Source: Paraconexibacter antarcticus (GTDB lineage Bacteria; Actinomycetota; Thermoleophilia; Solirubrobacterales; Solirubrobacteraceae). Taken from it: a DNA stretch of 64,000 bases. Shown in pieces: positions 43,492 through 52,135 of this stretch (position 1 is the first letter of the stretch; the number at the start of each line of letters is the position of its first letter). Under the pieces are notes generated by a model. That model was not told where the DNA came from and made no database searches. It was given only the letters and a program-made list of their open reading frames with translations. The translations under genes and the position numbers were made by a program. The stretch is taken from the NCBI RefSeq assembly GCF_024220175.1, contig NZ_CP098502.1, forward strand, positions 1,426,001 to 1,490,000, given 5' to 3'.

Positions 43492-44391
43492 TCAGCCGTC
43501 GTCCTCGAGCGCCTTGCGCGCCCCCGCGGCGGCGAAGCGGGGGAGGAACATGCTCGCGACGTCGGGGACCCGCGGGACCGCGCCGATGTGCCGCTCCCAG
43601 CGCGCCCAGGTGCGCAGCGCGTCGAGGTCGAGCGTGCCCACGAGCCCGCTCGGCGCCTGGAACGCGGGGGAGACGGCGTCGAGCTGCGCCGCGGCGCGGG
43701 TGGGGTCGAGGCCGGGCACCGCGCTCGTGAGCGCCCCGATGGCCGACTCGGGGTCGTTCACCGCGGCGTGGTAGCCGCGCTGCAGGGCCGTGACGGTCGC
43801 GCGGACGAGCGCCGGGTCGTCGTCGACGGTCGCGTGCGTCGTCACGAGGACGAGCTCGGGGTAGACGGGGGTCCCGCGGTCGCCGGCGCGAAGGACCCGG
43901 GACCCCGCGAGCTTCGGGCGGGCGTCGAGCCCGGCGGCGCGGAAGTAGGCGTCGGCGCCGGCGACGAGGTCGGTGCCGGGGACGCGGCGCGCGCCCGGAT
44001 CGGGCGTGAGCCGCGTCGTGCGGGGGACGATCGCCGCGAGCGGCTCGTCGGCGATGGCGAGGACCGCGACGACGTCCGCACCGGCCTCCTGCGCCGCCGC
44101 GAACGCGTGGATGTCGACGATCGCGAACTGCGCGCGCCGGCTCGTGAGGTTCGTGATCGGCCTCGTCCCGGCGCCCGGGATCTGGACCTGGAGCGTGACG
44201 CCCTCCGCCCCCGTGAAGTCGCGGGCGAGCGCGAGGTAGATGCCGGCGTGCAGGCCGTTCGGGTGGGCGTCGAGCAGCAGCGCCGCCGACTCGTTCGGCC
44301 GTCCCGAGTCCGGGGAGCCCGTCCCGCAGCCCGCGAGGAGGAGGCCCGCGGCGGCGAGCGCGACGGCGGTGAACGGGCGCAGGCGTGACAC
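43492..44391 (-). CDS. NMT1/THI5-like substrate-binding lipoprotein (orphan)
   Basis: Periplasmic-type binding protein of 299 residues from a GTG at 44391. The signal AVALAAAGLLLAGC carries a lipobox. AALLLDAHPNGLHAGIYLALARDFTGAEGV is the classic start of NMT1/THI5/SsuA-type solute receptors (W/H-x-P-N-x-x-H-x-G), which bind thiamine precursors, taurine or nitrate-like ligands. ITNLTSRRAQFAIVDIHAF continues the fold. No permease or ATPase gene is nearby, so it either partners with a distant transporter or acts alone. It is divergent from fbiC (43 bases between starts). Confidence 0.85.
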   Translation of the reverse strand: MSRLRPFTAVALAAAGLLLAGCGTGSPDSGRPNESAALLLDAHPNGLHAGIYLALARDFTGAEGVTLQVQIPGAGTRPITNLTSRRAQFAIVDIHAFAAAQEAGADVVAVLAIADEPLAAIVPRTTRLTPDPGARRVPGTDLVAGADAYFRAAGLDARPKLAGSRVLRAGDRGTPVYPELVLVTTHATVDDDPALVRATVTALQRGYHAAVNDPESAIGALTSAVPGLDPTRAAAQLDAVSPAFQAPSGLVGTLDLDALRTWARWERHIGAVPRVPDVASMFLPRFAAAGARKALEDDG

Positions 44392-44434
44392 GGCGCCGAA
44401 TCCTACGGGCGGGCGGGCCTCATACACTGGCGCG

Positions 44435-46657
44435 ATGCGTCGCCGCGTCACCTTCTCGCGCAACGTCACGCTCTCCCTGTCGCGGACGTGCCAGTGCTAC
44501 TGCAAGTACTGCGCGTTCAAGACGCACCAGGCGCACCTGCACACGCCCGAGGAGGTCCTGAAGCTCATCGACTCGGCGGCGCGCCGCGGCGTGAAGGAGC
44601 TGCTCGTCCTGACCGGCGAGCGGCCGGAGGTCAACGCGGGGGTGCGGGCGAAGCTCGCGGAGTACGGGCACCGGGACTTCACGGCGTACGTCGTGTGGGC
44701 GTGCGAGCGCGCACTGGAGCGGGGGCTGCTGCCGCATACGAACCTCGGGGTCCTGTCCAAGGAGGACCTCGGCCGGCTGCGCGAGGTGACCGCGTCGCAG
44801 GGGCTGATGCTCGAGTCGGTCCGCGACGACCTCGTCGCGCACCAGGGCTCGCCGACGAAGTCGCCCGAGCGGCGGCTGGAGACGATCCGCTGGGCGGGCG
44901 AGCTCAGGATCCCGTTCACGAGCGGGATCCTCGTCGGGATCGGCGAGACGCCGGAGGACCGCGTCGCCGCGCTGCAGGCGCTGGCGGAGGTCCACGCGGA
45001 GTACGGCCACCTGCAGGAAGTCATCCTGCAGAACTTCGTCCCGCACGACTCCTACTACGGGCAGGAGCCGGCACAGATCGCCGACGAGGCCGCGCGGCGC
45101 TACTGGGCGACGGGGATCGGGGACCAGCCGCATCTCGAGCTGCCGGCGTGGGCGACACCGGTGTCGATCCGCGAGATGGAGGAGCTCATCGCGCACACGC
45201 AGGAGCTCATGCCCGGCGTCGGGATCCAGGTGCCCCCGAACCTCGCGGACTGGTGGCCGCAGCTCGTCGCCGCGGGCGCGACCGACCTCGGCGGCCTGTC
45301 GGCGAACGGCGACCACATCTCGCCGGAGCATCCGTTCCCCTCACCGCACCAGGTCCGCAAGACGCTTGCCCCGGAGGGCTACGCGCTGACCGAGCGCCTG
45401 TGCGTCTACCCGCAGTACATCGACCCCGAGTGGATGGCGCAGGGCGTGCTGAACACGCTGACGGCGAAGTTCTGGTCGTTCATCCCGCGCTCGGGCTCGG
45501 GCCGGACCGAGCCGCCCAGGCCGCTGCGCCCGGACCTCGCGGCCGGGGCGATCGAGAAGGGGCGCGAGGGCGCGTGGCTGTCGCCGGACGAGCTGACCGC
45601 GCTCTTCGCGGAGACGCGGCCGGAGGTCATCGAGGACCTGCGGCAGGCGGCGGACGAGCTGCGGGCCGAGCTGACCGGGGAGACGGTGACGTTCGTCGTC
45701 AACCGCAACATCAACGTGTCGAACGTCTGCATCGTCGGGTGCGCGTTCTGCGGGTTCGGGCAGGGCAAGCGCTCCCCCGACGCGTACGAGCACTCGCGCG
45801 AGGACTTCGAGGCGCGGGTCATCGACGCGATCGACTTCGGCGCGAGCGAGATCTGCATGCAGTCCGGGATCCATCCCGACTGGCAGCTCGAGGACTACCT
45901 GCACTGGCTGCGGGTCATCAAGCAGACCGCGGCCGGCGCGGGCGCGGAGCTGCACGTGCACGCGTACTCGCCGATGGAGATCGCGCACATGCAGGACATC
46001 TCCGGCCTGCCGCTGCCGGAGCTGTTCGCGGCGCTGCGGGAGGCCGGCCTGGACTCCACGCCCGGGACCGCGGCGGAGGTGCTCCACGACGGCGTGCGCG
46101 CGCGGATCTCGCCGAACAAGCTGCCCGCCGCGCGGTGGGTGCAGATCATCGAGGCCTCCCATCGCGCGGGGCTGCGGTCGACGTCGACGGTGATGTTCGG
46201 GCACATCGAGGAGCCGTGGGAGCTCGCCGAGCACATGCGCGTCATCCGCGAGCTCCAGGAGCGCACCGGCGGCATCACCGAGTTCGTCCCGCTCTCGTTC
46301 ATCCCGTTCCACACGCTGCTCGGCCGCACCCACGGGGTCGAGGAGATCTCCATCGAGGAGAACCTCAAGCACACCGCCGTCTTCCGCCTCGCCCTCGGCC
46401 GGTCGATCACGAACCTCCAGGCGTCGTGGGTGAAGATGGGCCTGGACGGCGCCACCGAAGCGCTGCGCTGGGGCGTCAACGACCTCGGCGGCACGCTCAT
46501 GGAGGAGTCGATCAGCCGCATGGCCGGGTCGCACCACGGCGTGCGCCTGGACCCCCCGCAGCTCATCGCCGCCGCGCACGCCGCCGGCCGCCCCGCCGCC
46601 GAGCGCAGCACGCTCTACGGCGTCCGCGAGCAGCACCCGCTCTCCAGCCGCGTCTGA
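44435..46657 (+). CDS. fbiC: FO synthase, fused CofG and CofH
   Basis: Makes the deazaflavin FO, chromophore of coenzyme F420, from tyrosine and 5-amino-6-ribitylaminouracil. The 740-residue chain has two radical SAM halves. The CofG half (about 1-350) has the cluster C19-C23-C26 in CQCYCKYC. The CofH half (about 400-740) has C432-C436-C439 in CIVGCAFC. Fusion is the actinobacterial form; archaea split it. ATG 44435 places the first cluster where it should be. The other F420 genes lie just downstream on the opposite strand. Confidence 0.95.
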   Translation: MRRRVTFSRNVTLSLSRTCQCYCKYCAFKTHQAHLHTPEEVLKLIDSAARRGVKELLVLTGERPEVNAGVRAKLAEYGHRDFTAYVVWACERALERGLLPHTNLGVLSKEDLGRLREVTASQGLMLESVRDDLVAHQGSPTKSPERRLETIRWAGELRIPFTSGILVGIGETPEDRVAALQALAEVHAEYGHLQEVILQNFVPHDSYYGQEPAQIADEAARRYWATGIGDQPHLELPAWATPVSIREMEELIAHTQELMPGVGIQVPPNLADWWPQLVAAGATDLGGLSANGDHISPEHPFPSPHQVRKTLAPEGYALTERLCVYPQYIDPEWMAQGVLNTLTAKFWSFIPRSGSGRTEPPRPLRPDLAAGAIEKGREGAWLSPDELTALFAETRPEVIEDLRQAADELRAELTGETVTFVVNRNINVSNVCIVGCAFCGFGQGKRSPDAYEHSREDFEARVIDAIDFGASEICMQSGIHPDWQLEDYLHWLRVIKQTAAGAGAELHVHAYSPMEIAHMQDISGLPLPELFAALREAGLDSTPGTAAEVLHDGVRARISPNKLPAARWVQIIEASHRAGLRSTSTVMFGHIEEPWELAEHMRVIRELQERTGGITEFVPLSFIPFHTLLGRTHGVEEISIEENLKHTAVFRLALGRSITNLQASWVKMGLDGATEALRWGVNDLGGTLMEESISRMAGSHHGVRLDPPQLIAAAHAAGRPAAERSTLYGVREQHPLSSRV

Positions 46658-46681
46658 GGGGCGACCGCGTAGGGTGAGCGG

Positions 46682-47173
46682 ATGAGCAATCAGGAGCAGG
46701 GCGAGGCGATCACCGCCGCCGGCCTCGTGGCGCTGAAGGCCGAGCTCGCGGAGCTGGAGGGTCCCGCCCGCCAGGCGATCGCCGCGCGGATCTCCGTCGC
46801 CCGCGAGATGGGCGACCTGAAGGAGAACGCTGAGTACCACATCGCCAAGGAGGACCAGGGGCACCTGGAGACGAAGATCCTCCGCCTGCAGGCCCGCTTG
46901 CGGGCCGCGGTCATCGTCGAGGTCGACGAGGCGAGCGACACGGTCGGCTTCGGCGCCACCGTCACCGTCACCGACGTGCAGTCCGGCCGGACGAACACGT
47001 GGACGATCGTCGGGCCGACCGAGGCGGACGCGAAGACCGGGAAGCTCTCCGCCGAGTCGCCCGTGGCGGTCGCGCTCATCGGGGCGAAGGTGGGGCAGAC
47101 GATCTCGGTGGACACGCCCCGGGGCACGCGCGAGATGACCGTCGACCGGATCGGCGGCGAGACAGCCTCCTAG
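46682..47173 (+). CDS. greA: Transcription elongation factor GreA
   Basis: Binds the RNA polymerase secondary channel and stimulates cleavage of backtracked transcripts. The 163-residue protein has the N-terminal coiled coil ending in AREMGDLKENAEYHIAKEDQ, with the acidic tip (D/E pair at GDLKENAEY) that holds Mg(II), and a C-terminal FKBP-like globular domain (VTVTDVQSGRTNTWTIVGPTEAD...). It sits 24 bases after fbiC and shares its stop-codon bases with the convergent cofE gene. Confidence 0.96.
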   Translation: MSNQEQGEAITAAGLVALKAELAELEGPARQAIAARISVAREMGDLKENAEYHIAKEDQGHLETKILRLQARLRAAVIVEVDEASDTVGFGATVTVTDVQSGRTNTWTIVGPTEADAKTGKLSAESPVAVALIGAKVGQTISVDTPRGTREMTVDRIGGETAS

Positions 47174-47901
47174 AGGAAGAGGTCCTCGCCGGGCGGGCGC
47201 AGGAGGGCCTGCGCGCCCGGCCCGTCGTCCGCCGTGACGTACCGCTCGAGGCCGCGCACGAGCACGGCGGGCTCGCGCGAGTCCTTGCCGCGCACGAGGT
47301 CGGCGGCGGCGGCGACCTGGTCGGCGACGCCGATCCACGTCGCCTGCAGCTCGCGGCCCATCGCGTCCCGCCGTCCGCGCCAGTCGTCGGTCGGCGCGAG
47401 GCCGGCGCAGCCGATCGCGACGTCGACCTGGCCCTGCCGCCACGCCCGGCCGAACGAGTCGGTGACGAGGACGGCCGGACGGCCGGGCAGCGCGGCGCGG
47501 AGCCGGCGCGCCGAGGCGTCGGGGTCGGCCGGGAGGACGATGAGGTCGTCGGGCCGCGCGGCGTTGGACGCGTCGACGCCGGCGTTCGCGCAGACGAAGC
47601 CGTGGTGCGTGCGGCAGATGAGCACCCGGTCGGTCTCGCGGACGAGCGCGGCGGACTGGTCGAGGATGACCTGCACGTGCCGCGGGTCGCGGCCCTGGCG
47701 GGCGGCGATCCGCTCGGCCCGCGGCGTCACCACGACGTCCCCGAGCCGGACGACCGCGCCCTCCGCCTTGCTCACGACCTTGTGCGCGACGACGAGGACG
47801 TCGCCGGCGGCGGTCTCCACGCGGGCGGCGATGAGCGCGGCGAGGTCGTCCCCCTCGGCGATCTCGCCGAGCCCGGGGACGGCCGTGACGGTGAGCGCCA
47901 T
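47170..47901 (-). CDS. cofE: Coenzyme F420-0:L-glutamate ligase
   Basis: Adds glutamate residues to F420-0 (gamma-linked) using GTP and Mn/Mg. The 243 residues match the stand-alone CofE domain: VVAHKVVSKAEGAVVRLGD near the start, HHGFVCANAGVDASN, VLVTDSFGRAWRQGQVDVAIG and ELQATWIGVADQVAAAADLVRGK. Unlike mycobacterial FbiB it has no C-terminal nitroreductase-like domain, so a dehydro-F420 reductase would have to come from elsewhere. It lies 7 bases downstream of cofC in the minus-strand F420 operon. Confidence 0.94.
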   Translation of the reverse strand: MALTVTAVPGLGEIAEGDDLAALIAARVETAAGDVLVVAHKVVSKAEGAVVRLGDVVVTPRAERIAARQGRDPRHVQVILDQSAALVRETDRVLICRTHHGFVCANAGVDASNAARPDDLIVLPADPDASARRLRAALPGRPAVLVTDSFGRAWRQGQVDVAIGCAGLAPTDDWRGRRDAMGRELQATWIGVADQVAAAADLVRGKDSREPAVLVRGLERYVTADDGPGAQALLRPPGEDLFL

Positions 47902-47908
47902 CGCGCGG

Positions 47909-48568
47909 CTAGCGGCGGGCGAGCCGGTTCAGCATGCCGCGGGTGTGGGCCGCGTTGCCGTGGCCGCCGCCGAGCGCCTCGCGGAGCGCGGCGAGGTCCT
48001 CGATCGTGTCGACGTCGAGGACGAGCGACGGGAGCTCCTCGATCCGGACGCGGGCACCGGCCGCCTTCGCGGCCTCGACGTGCCGCTCGCAGGAGCCGGG
48101 GCCGAAGGACGGGGCGATGATGTCCGGCGGGGTGAGGACCAGGCCGTTCGTCCCGGTGCCGTGTCGGTCGGGGATGATGACGACCTCGGGGGTCGGCGCC
48201 GGCGCCCGGGTGAGCAACGTGTCGAGCTCCTTCGGGTGCAGGGCCGGGCAGTCGCCGGGGACGAGCATGACGCGCCGCGCGCCGCGCGTGATCGCCTCCT
48301 CGATGCCGATGATCGCCGCCTGGCTGTGGCCGGCGTCGTCGGGGTCCAGGACGGTCTGCGCGTCGTAGCCGTGCGCGATCGCCTCCATCGCCGCCTCCCC
48401 GGTGACGACGAGCGTGTGGTCGATCCGCTCGGAGCGGCGCAGGGCGATGAGCACGTCGGTGACCATCGCCTCGACGAGCGCCTTGCGCGTGCCCTTGCCG
48501 AGGTCGTCGGCGAGCCTCGTCTTGCCCGCGACGAAGTGCTTCACGGGGAGGACGGCGAACGTCGTCAT
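47909..48568 (-). CDS. cofC: 2-phospho-L-lactate (or PEP) guanylyltransferase
   Basis: Activates the three-carbon acid of F420 with GTP. The 219-residue nucleotidyltransferase begins FAVLPVKHFVAGKTRLA (the N-terminal Lys/Arg nucleotide loop), with RVMLVPGDCPALHPKELDTLL and PDRHGTGTNGLVLTPPDIIAPSFG, both typical of CofC/FbiD. Whether it takes 2-phospholactate, PEP or 3-phosphoglycerate cannot be read from these motifs. ATG 48568 overlaps the cofD stop as TGATG. Confidence 0.92.
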   Translation of the reverse strand: MTTFAVLPVKHFVAGKTRLADDLGKGTRKALVEAMVTDVLIALRRSERIDHTLVVTGEAAMEAIAHGYDAQTVLDPDDAGHSQAAIIGIEEAITRGARRVMLVPGDCPALHPKELDTLLTRAPAPTPEVVIIPDRHGTGTNGLVLTPPDIIAPSFGPGSCERHVEAAKAAGARVRIEELPSLVLDVDTIEDLAALREALGGGHGNAAHTRGMLNRLARR

Positions 48569-49485
48569 CAGGCCGCCGCCAGTCCGCGGGCGAAGTCGAG
48601 GGTCGTGCGGGCCACCCGGGCCCGTGCGGCGGCATCGCCCATCATCGTGTCGGTCACGATGACAGGCAGCCCGGCGCCGGGGGCCTCCTCGTCGGCGACG
48701 AGCCCGTCGAGCAGCCCGGAGTACGCCTCCGCGATGCCCTCCGCGTCGACGGTCAGGCCCTGGCCGGCCATGAAGCTCGCGGTCGGCCCCTTCACGACCT
48801 GGCCGCCGACGATCGGGGAGACGGCGACGACCGGCGCCGCCGTCCGCCGCAGCGCGTCGGCGATGCCCGGCACGGCCAGGATCGGCCCGATCGAGATGAC
48901 GGGGTTCGACGGGCCGACGATGACCGCGTCGGCGTGCGCGATCGCGTCGAGGACTTCGGGGGACGCGCTCGCCGCCTGCACGCCCTCGAAGCGGACGTCC
49001 TCCACCGGGCCCTCGCCGCGGCGGCGGATCATGAAGTCCTGGAAGGGCCACCATTCGCCCGCCGCCTTGACGACCGTGCGGACGGGCTCGTCGCACATGG
49101 GCAGGACCGTCGCCTCGACGCCGAGCGCCGCGGTGAGCGCCCGGTGGGCGTCGGTGAGGCGCTCGCCCGCGTCGAGGCGCCGGCGGCGCTCGAGGCAGAG
49201 GGCGAGGTCACGGTCACCGAGGTTGAACCAGACGTCGACGCCGAGCGCGCGGAGCCCGTCCATCACCGCGAACGTGTCGCCGTCGATGCCCCAGCCGCGG
49301 TCGTTGATCGTGTCCGCGAGCCAGAACGTGCAGAGGTCCGGGTCCGGCGAGACGTGCCCGCCGTAGACCTCGACGTCGTCCCCCGTGTTCGCGACGACGA
49401 TGAGCTCCGCGGGACCGACGACGTCGGCCATCCCGCGGGCGAGCTTCGCGCCGCCGGTGCCCCCGGCGAGGACGACGACGGCCAT
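48568..49485 (-). CDS. cofD: 2-phospho-L-lactate transferase
   Basis: Transfers the activated three-carbon phosphate from the CofC product to FO, making (dehydro-)F420-0. The 305 residues begin VVLAGGTGGAKLARGM, the family loop, and include VVANTGDDVEVYGGHVSPDPD, WFNLGDRDLALCLERRR and VIVGPSNPVISIGPILAV. It is translationally coupled to cofC and starts directly after the stop of the F420 reductase gene. Confidence 0.95.
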   Translation of the reverse strand: MAVVVLAGGTGGAKLARGMADVVGPAELIVVANTGDDVEVYGGHVSPDPDLCTFWLADTINDRGWGIDGDTFAVMDGLRALGVDVWFNLGDRDLALCLERRRRLDAGERLTDAHRALTAALGVEATVLPMCDEPVRTVVKAAGEWWPFQDFMIRRRGEGPVEDVRFEGVQAASASPEVLDAIAHADAVIVGPSNPVISIGPILAVPGIADALRRTAAPVVAVSPIVGGQVVKGPTASFMAGQGLTVDAEGIAEAYSGLLDGLVADEEAPGAGLPVIVTDTMMGDAAARARVARTTLDFARGLAAA

Positions 49486-50163
49486 CTACGCCTCGGGAAG
49501 GCCCGAGATCCTGATGCCCGCGTGGGTCTTGTAGCGGATGTTGATCCCGATGAGCAGCGGCGTGAGCTGCTCGGTGAGGCGGGCCATCTCGAGCTTGCCG
49601 CAGTCGACGGTGCGCAGGCCGGGGATGAGCTCGATGAGCTCGCCGAAGCGCTCCTTGTCGGCCTTGAGGTCGCCGCAGACGAGGACGTCCTCGTCGAGCT
49701 CGTGGGTGAGGTCCTTGAGCTTCGAGGCGGAGATCGTGTGCAGCGCGCTGATGACGCGCACGCCGGCCGGGACCATCTCCTCGGCCTGCTGGGCGGCGGA
49801 GCCCTGCCACACGCCGAGCGTCCGGGTCGCCTTGCCGCTGACGGCGGCGGCCAGCGGGACGGTGGCGTCGACGACGAGCTGCCCCTCGCGGAGCGTCGTC
49901 TTGAGGTTCGTCAGGGTCTCGGACTGGGAGCGGAACGGGACGCTCAGCAGGACGATCTCGCTCGCCGCCGCGGCGCCGGCGTTGTCCTGGCCGCTGAAGC
50001 TGCCGGAGGGCACGAGCTCGGCGGCCTGCGCGGCCGCCTCCTGCGCGCGGCCCGCGTCGCGCGAGCCGATGACGACCGGGACGCCGGCCTGGCCGAGGCG
50101 GACGGCGAGGCCGAAGCCCAGAGCGCCGGAGCCGCCGATGATCGAGATGACTTCGTGGGACAC
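49486..50163 (-). CDS. npdG: F420:NADP oxidoreductase (NADPH-dependent F420 reductase)
   Basis: Exchanges hydride between F420 and NADP. The 225 residues have the NADP-binding start ISIIGGSGALGFGLAVRLGQAG with IGSRDAGRAQ, where Arg/Ser grip the NADP phosphate, and SALHTISASKLKD and DVLVCGDLKADKERFGELIE in the second half. Being first in the operon before cofD/cofC/cofE it supplies reduced F420 to the cell. No F420-dependent oxidase gene was recognised in the window. Confidence 0.92.
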   Translation of the reverse strand: MSHEVISIIGGSGALGFGLAVRLGQAGVPVVIGSRDAGRAQEAAAQAAELVPSGSFSGQDNAGAAAASEIVLLSVPFRSQSETLTNLKTTLREGQLVVDATVPLAAAVSGKATRTLGVWQGSAAQQAEEMVPAGVRVISALHTISASKLKDLTHELDEDVLVCGDLKADKERFGELIELIPGLRTVDCGKLEMARLTEQLTPLLIGINIRYKTHAGIRISGLPEA

Positions 50164-50189
50164 GCGGGCGATCCTATAGTTCGGGGCCC

Positions 50190-51122
50190 ATGTCGCCTGA
50201 GCTCCCTTCCGGTCTGCCCGCCACCGTCCAGATCCGCGAGGTCGGCCCGCGGGACGGCTTCCAGAACGAGCCGGAGACGATCCCGACGGCGAAGAAGATC
50301 GAGCTCATCGACCAGCTCATGCGGACCGGCGTCAAGCGCCTGGAGGCGACGTCGTTCGTGCGCGCCGACGTCATCCCGCAGCTGTCCGACGCCGTCGAGG
50401 TCCTGCACGGCATCGACGTCCCCGACGACGTGAGCATCAGCGTGCTCGTCCCGAACGAGCGCGGTCTCGACAACGCGCTCCCGCACCGCGACCGGTTCGA
50501 CGAGATCGGCGTCTTCTGCAGCGCGTCCGAGACGCACAACCGCAAGAACGTCAACCGCAGCATCGAGGAGTCGCTGGCCGGGATCGACGCCCTCGTCCCG
50601 CGCGCGCTCGCCGAGGGCATCAAGGTCGAGGCGGTCATCGCGACCTCGTTCGGCTGCCCGTACGAGGGCCACGTCGACCCCGAGAAGGTCTTCGGCATCG
50701 TCCGCCGGCTCATCGACGCGGGCGCGACCGAGATCGGCTTCGGCGACACGACCGGCATGGCGAACCCCGTCCAGGTCGGGCGCTTCTTCACCGACGCGAT
50801 CGCCCGCTTCTCGGGCGAGGTCCTGCTCACCGCGCACTTCCACAACACCCGCGGCCAGGGGCTCGCGAACGCCGTCGCGGCGCTCCAGGCCGGCTGCACG
50901 TCGTTCGAGTCGAGCTTCGGTGAGCTCGGCGGCTGCCCCGTCCCCGCCGGGGCGACCGGGAACATCGCCACCGAGGACCTCGTGAGCATGCTCCACGAGA
51001 TGGGGGTGCAGACCGGCGTCGACCTGCCATCGGTCCTCGCCGCCGCCCGTGCCGTCGCCGAGGTGCTCGGCCGCCCGCTCGGCTCGCACACGCTCGTCGC
51101 CGGACCGGTCGAGTGGCGGTAG
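50190..51122 (+). CDS. Hydroxymethylglutaryl-CoA lyase
   Basis: Cleaves HMG-CoA to acetyl-CoA and acetoacetate, end of leucine degradation. 310 residues of the DRE-TIM family: IREVGPRDGFQNEP (catalytic Arg, metal Asp), EATSFV, VCSASETHNRKN-like FCSASETHNRKN, GDTTGMANP, HFHNTRGQG (metal His pair) and GGCPVPAGATGN with the catalytic Cys. An isopropylmalate-type or carboxylase role is less likely on these motifs. Acetoacetate-CoA ligase lies 1 kb further, so the acetoacetate formed can be reactivated. It is divergent from the F420 operon. Confidence 0.88.
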   Translation: MSPELPSGLPATVQIREVGPRDGFQNEPETIPTAKKIELIDQLMRTGVKRLEATSFVRADVIPQLSDAVEVLHGIDVPDDVSISVLVPNERGLDNALPHRDRFDEIGVFCSASETHNRKNVNRSIEESLAGIDALVPRALAEGIKVEAVIATSFGCPYEGHVDPEKVFGIVRRLIDAGATEIGFGDTTGMANPVQVGRFFTDAIARFSGEVLLTAHFHNTRGQGLANAVAALQAGCTSFESSFGELGGCPVPAGATGNIATEDLVSMLHEMGVQTGVDLPSVLAAARAVAEVLGRPLGSHTLVAGPVEWR

Positions 51123-51174
51123 TTCCCGGCCGGGACGTGCGCGGGCGCCGCGGCGGCCGGTAGCGTCGCGCAGG

Positions 51175-52134
51175 ATGCTGGAGCTCCTGAGGCCGAAGCC
51201 GTTCCGCGGGGACCAGGTCGCGGCCGGGACCGTCGTGCTGACCGTGCTCGTGCTGCTGCTCGAGCTGCGCTTCCGCGGGGACTGGGGCGACGGCGTCCAC
51301 CTCCTGTACGCGGCCGCCGCCGCGGCGCTCGTGCTCGGCATGGCCGCGGCCGCGCCGGCGGAGGAGGGCGGGCCGCCCGCGTGGCACTCGACGCTCTACG
51401 TGACGGGCTTCCTGCTCGCCGGGGCGGCGCTCGTGAACCTCGCGCAGGTGCTCGGCAGCCACGGCGGCGCGGGCACCGTCGTGTGGGTCGGGGCCGCGCT
51501 GACCGCGCTCGGCGCGTGGATGTCCCGCGACCGCGACTCGGCGAGCGGGACGCTGCTCGGCGCGATCGCCGGGGTCGTCACCTCGCTCGCCCTGCTGCGG
51601 TTCGTCTTCTCGCCGGACGGCGTGACGCCGTTCCGCTACCTCCTGCTCGCCGACGCGGTCGCGCTCGGGCTCATGGCCCTCTGGCAGCGCATCCGCGGCC
51701 CGGCGCACGGCGTGCAGCTGCTCAACGCGGCGGGGCTCGTGCTCCTCGCGATCGCGGCGACGTTCGCCGTCGACCTCGTCTTCGGGCTCTTCACCTCGCG
51801 GCTGCTGGGCGGCGAGGGGGGCGGGACCTTCCACCCCGCGACGGGCTGGACGCTCGTCGTCCTCGCGGGCGGCATCGGCATCCTCTCGGCCGGCGCCGCG
51901 GACGACGAGCGCGGGAACGTCGTCGTCGGCAGCGCGCTGCTGCTCGCGTTCGTGCTGCTGGCGAGCCGCGGGGACCTGCGCTGGTGGCCGCTCCTGCTCG
52001 CCGGCGCGACGGCCGCGCTGCTCACCGTCGGGCTGCGGCCGAGCACCCCGGTGCCCGACGAGCCGCCGCCGGGGGCGGGACGGCCGCCGGGCGGCGGCCC
52101 GGCACCGCTGCCGCCGGTGCGCCCGGTCGACTGA
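51175..52134 (+). CDS. Polytopic membrane protein (DUF-type)
   Basis: 319 residues from ATG 51175. About nine or ten hydrophobic helices run from VAAGTVVLTVLVLLLELRF to the last, LLLAGATAALLTVGLRP, then a Pro/Gly-rich C-terminal tail (about 30 residues). There is no transporter signature or catalytic residue that I can name. It ends one base before the end of the convergent ligase gene, so the two 3' ends abut. Confidence 0.75.
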   Translation: MLELLRPKPFRGDQVAAGTVVLTVLVLLLELRFRGDWGDGVHLLYAAAAAALVLGMAAAAPAEEGGPPAWHSTLYVTGFLLAGAALVNLAQVLGSHGGAGTVVWVGAALTALGAWMSRDRDSASGTLLGAIAGVVTSLALLRFVFSPDGVTPFRYLLLADAVALGLMALWQRIRGPAHGVQLLNAAGLVLLAIAATFAVDLVFGLFTSRLLGGEGGGTFHPATGWTLVVLAGGIGILSAGAADDERGNVVVGSALLLAFVLLASRGDLRWWPLLLAGATAALLTVGLRPSTPVPDEPPPGAGRPPGGGPAPLPPVRPVD

Positions 52135-52135
52135 G

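Noticed and set aside
47170..47901. CofE as a full FbiB
   Set aside because: The gene ends after the ligase domain and the C-terminal nitroreductase-like part of FbiB is missing.
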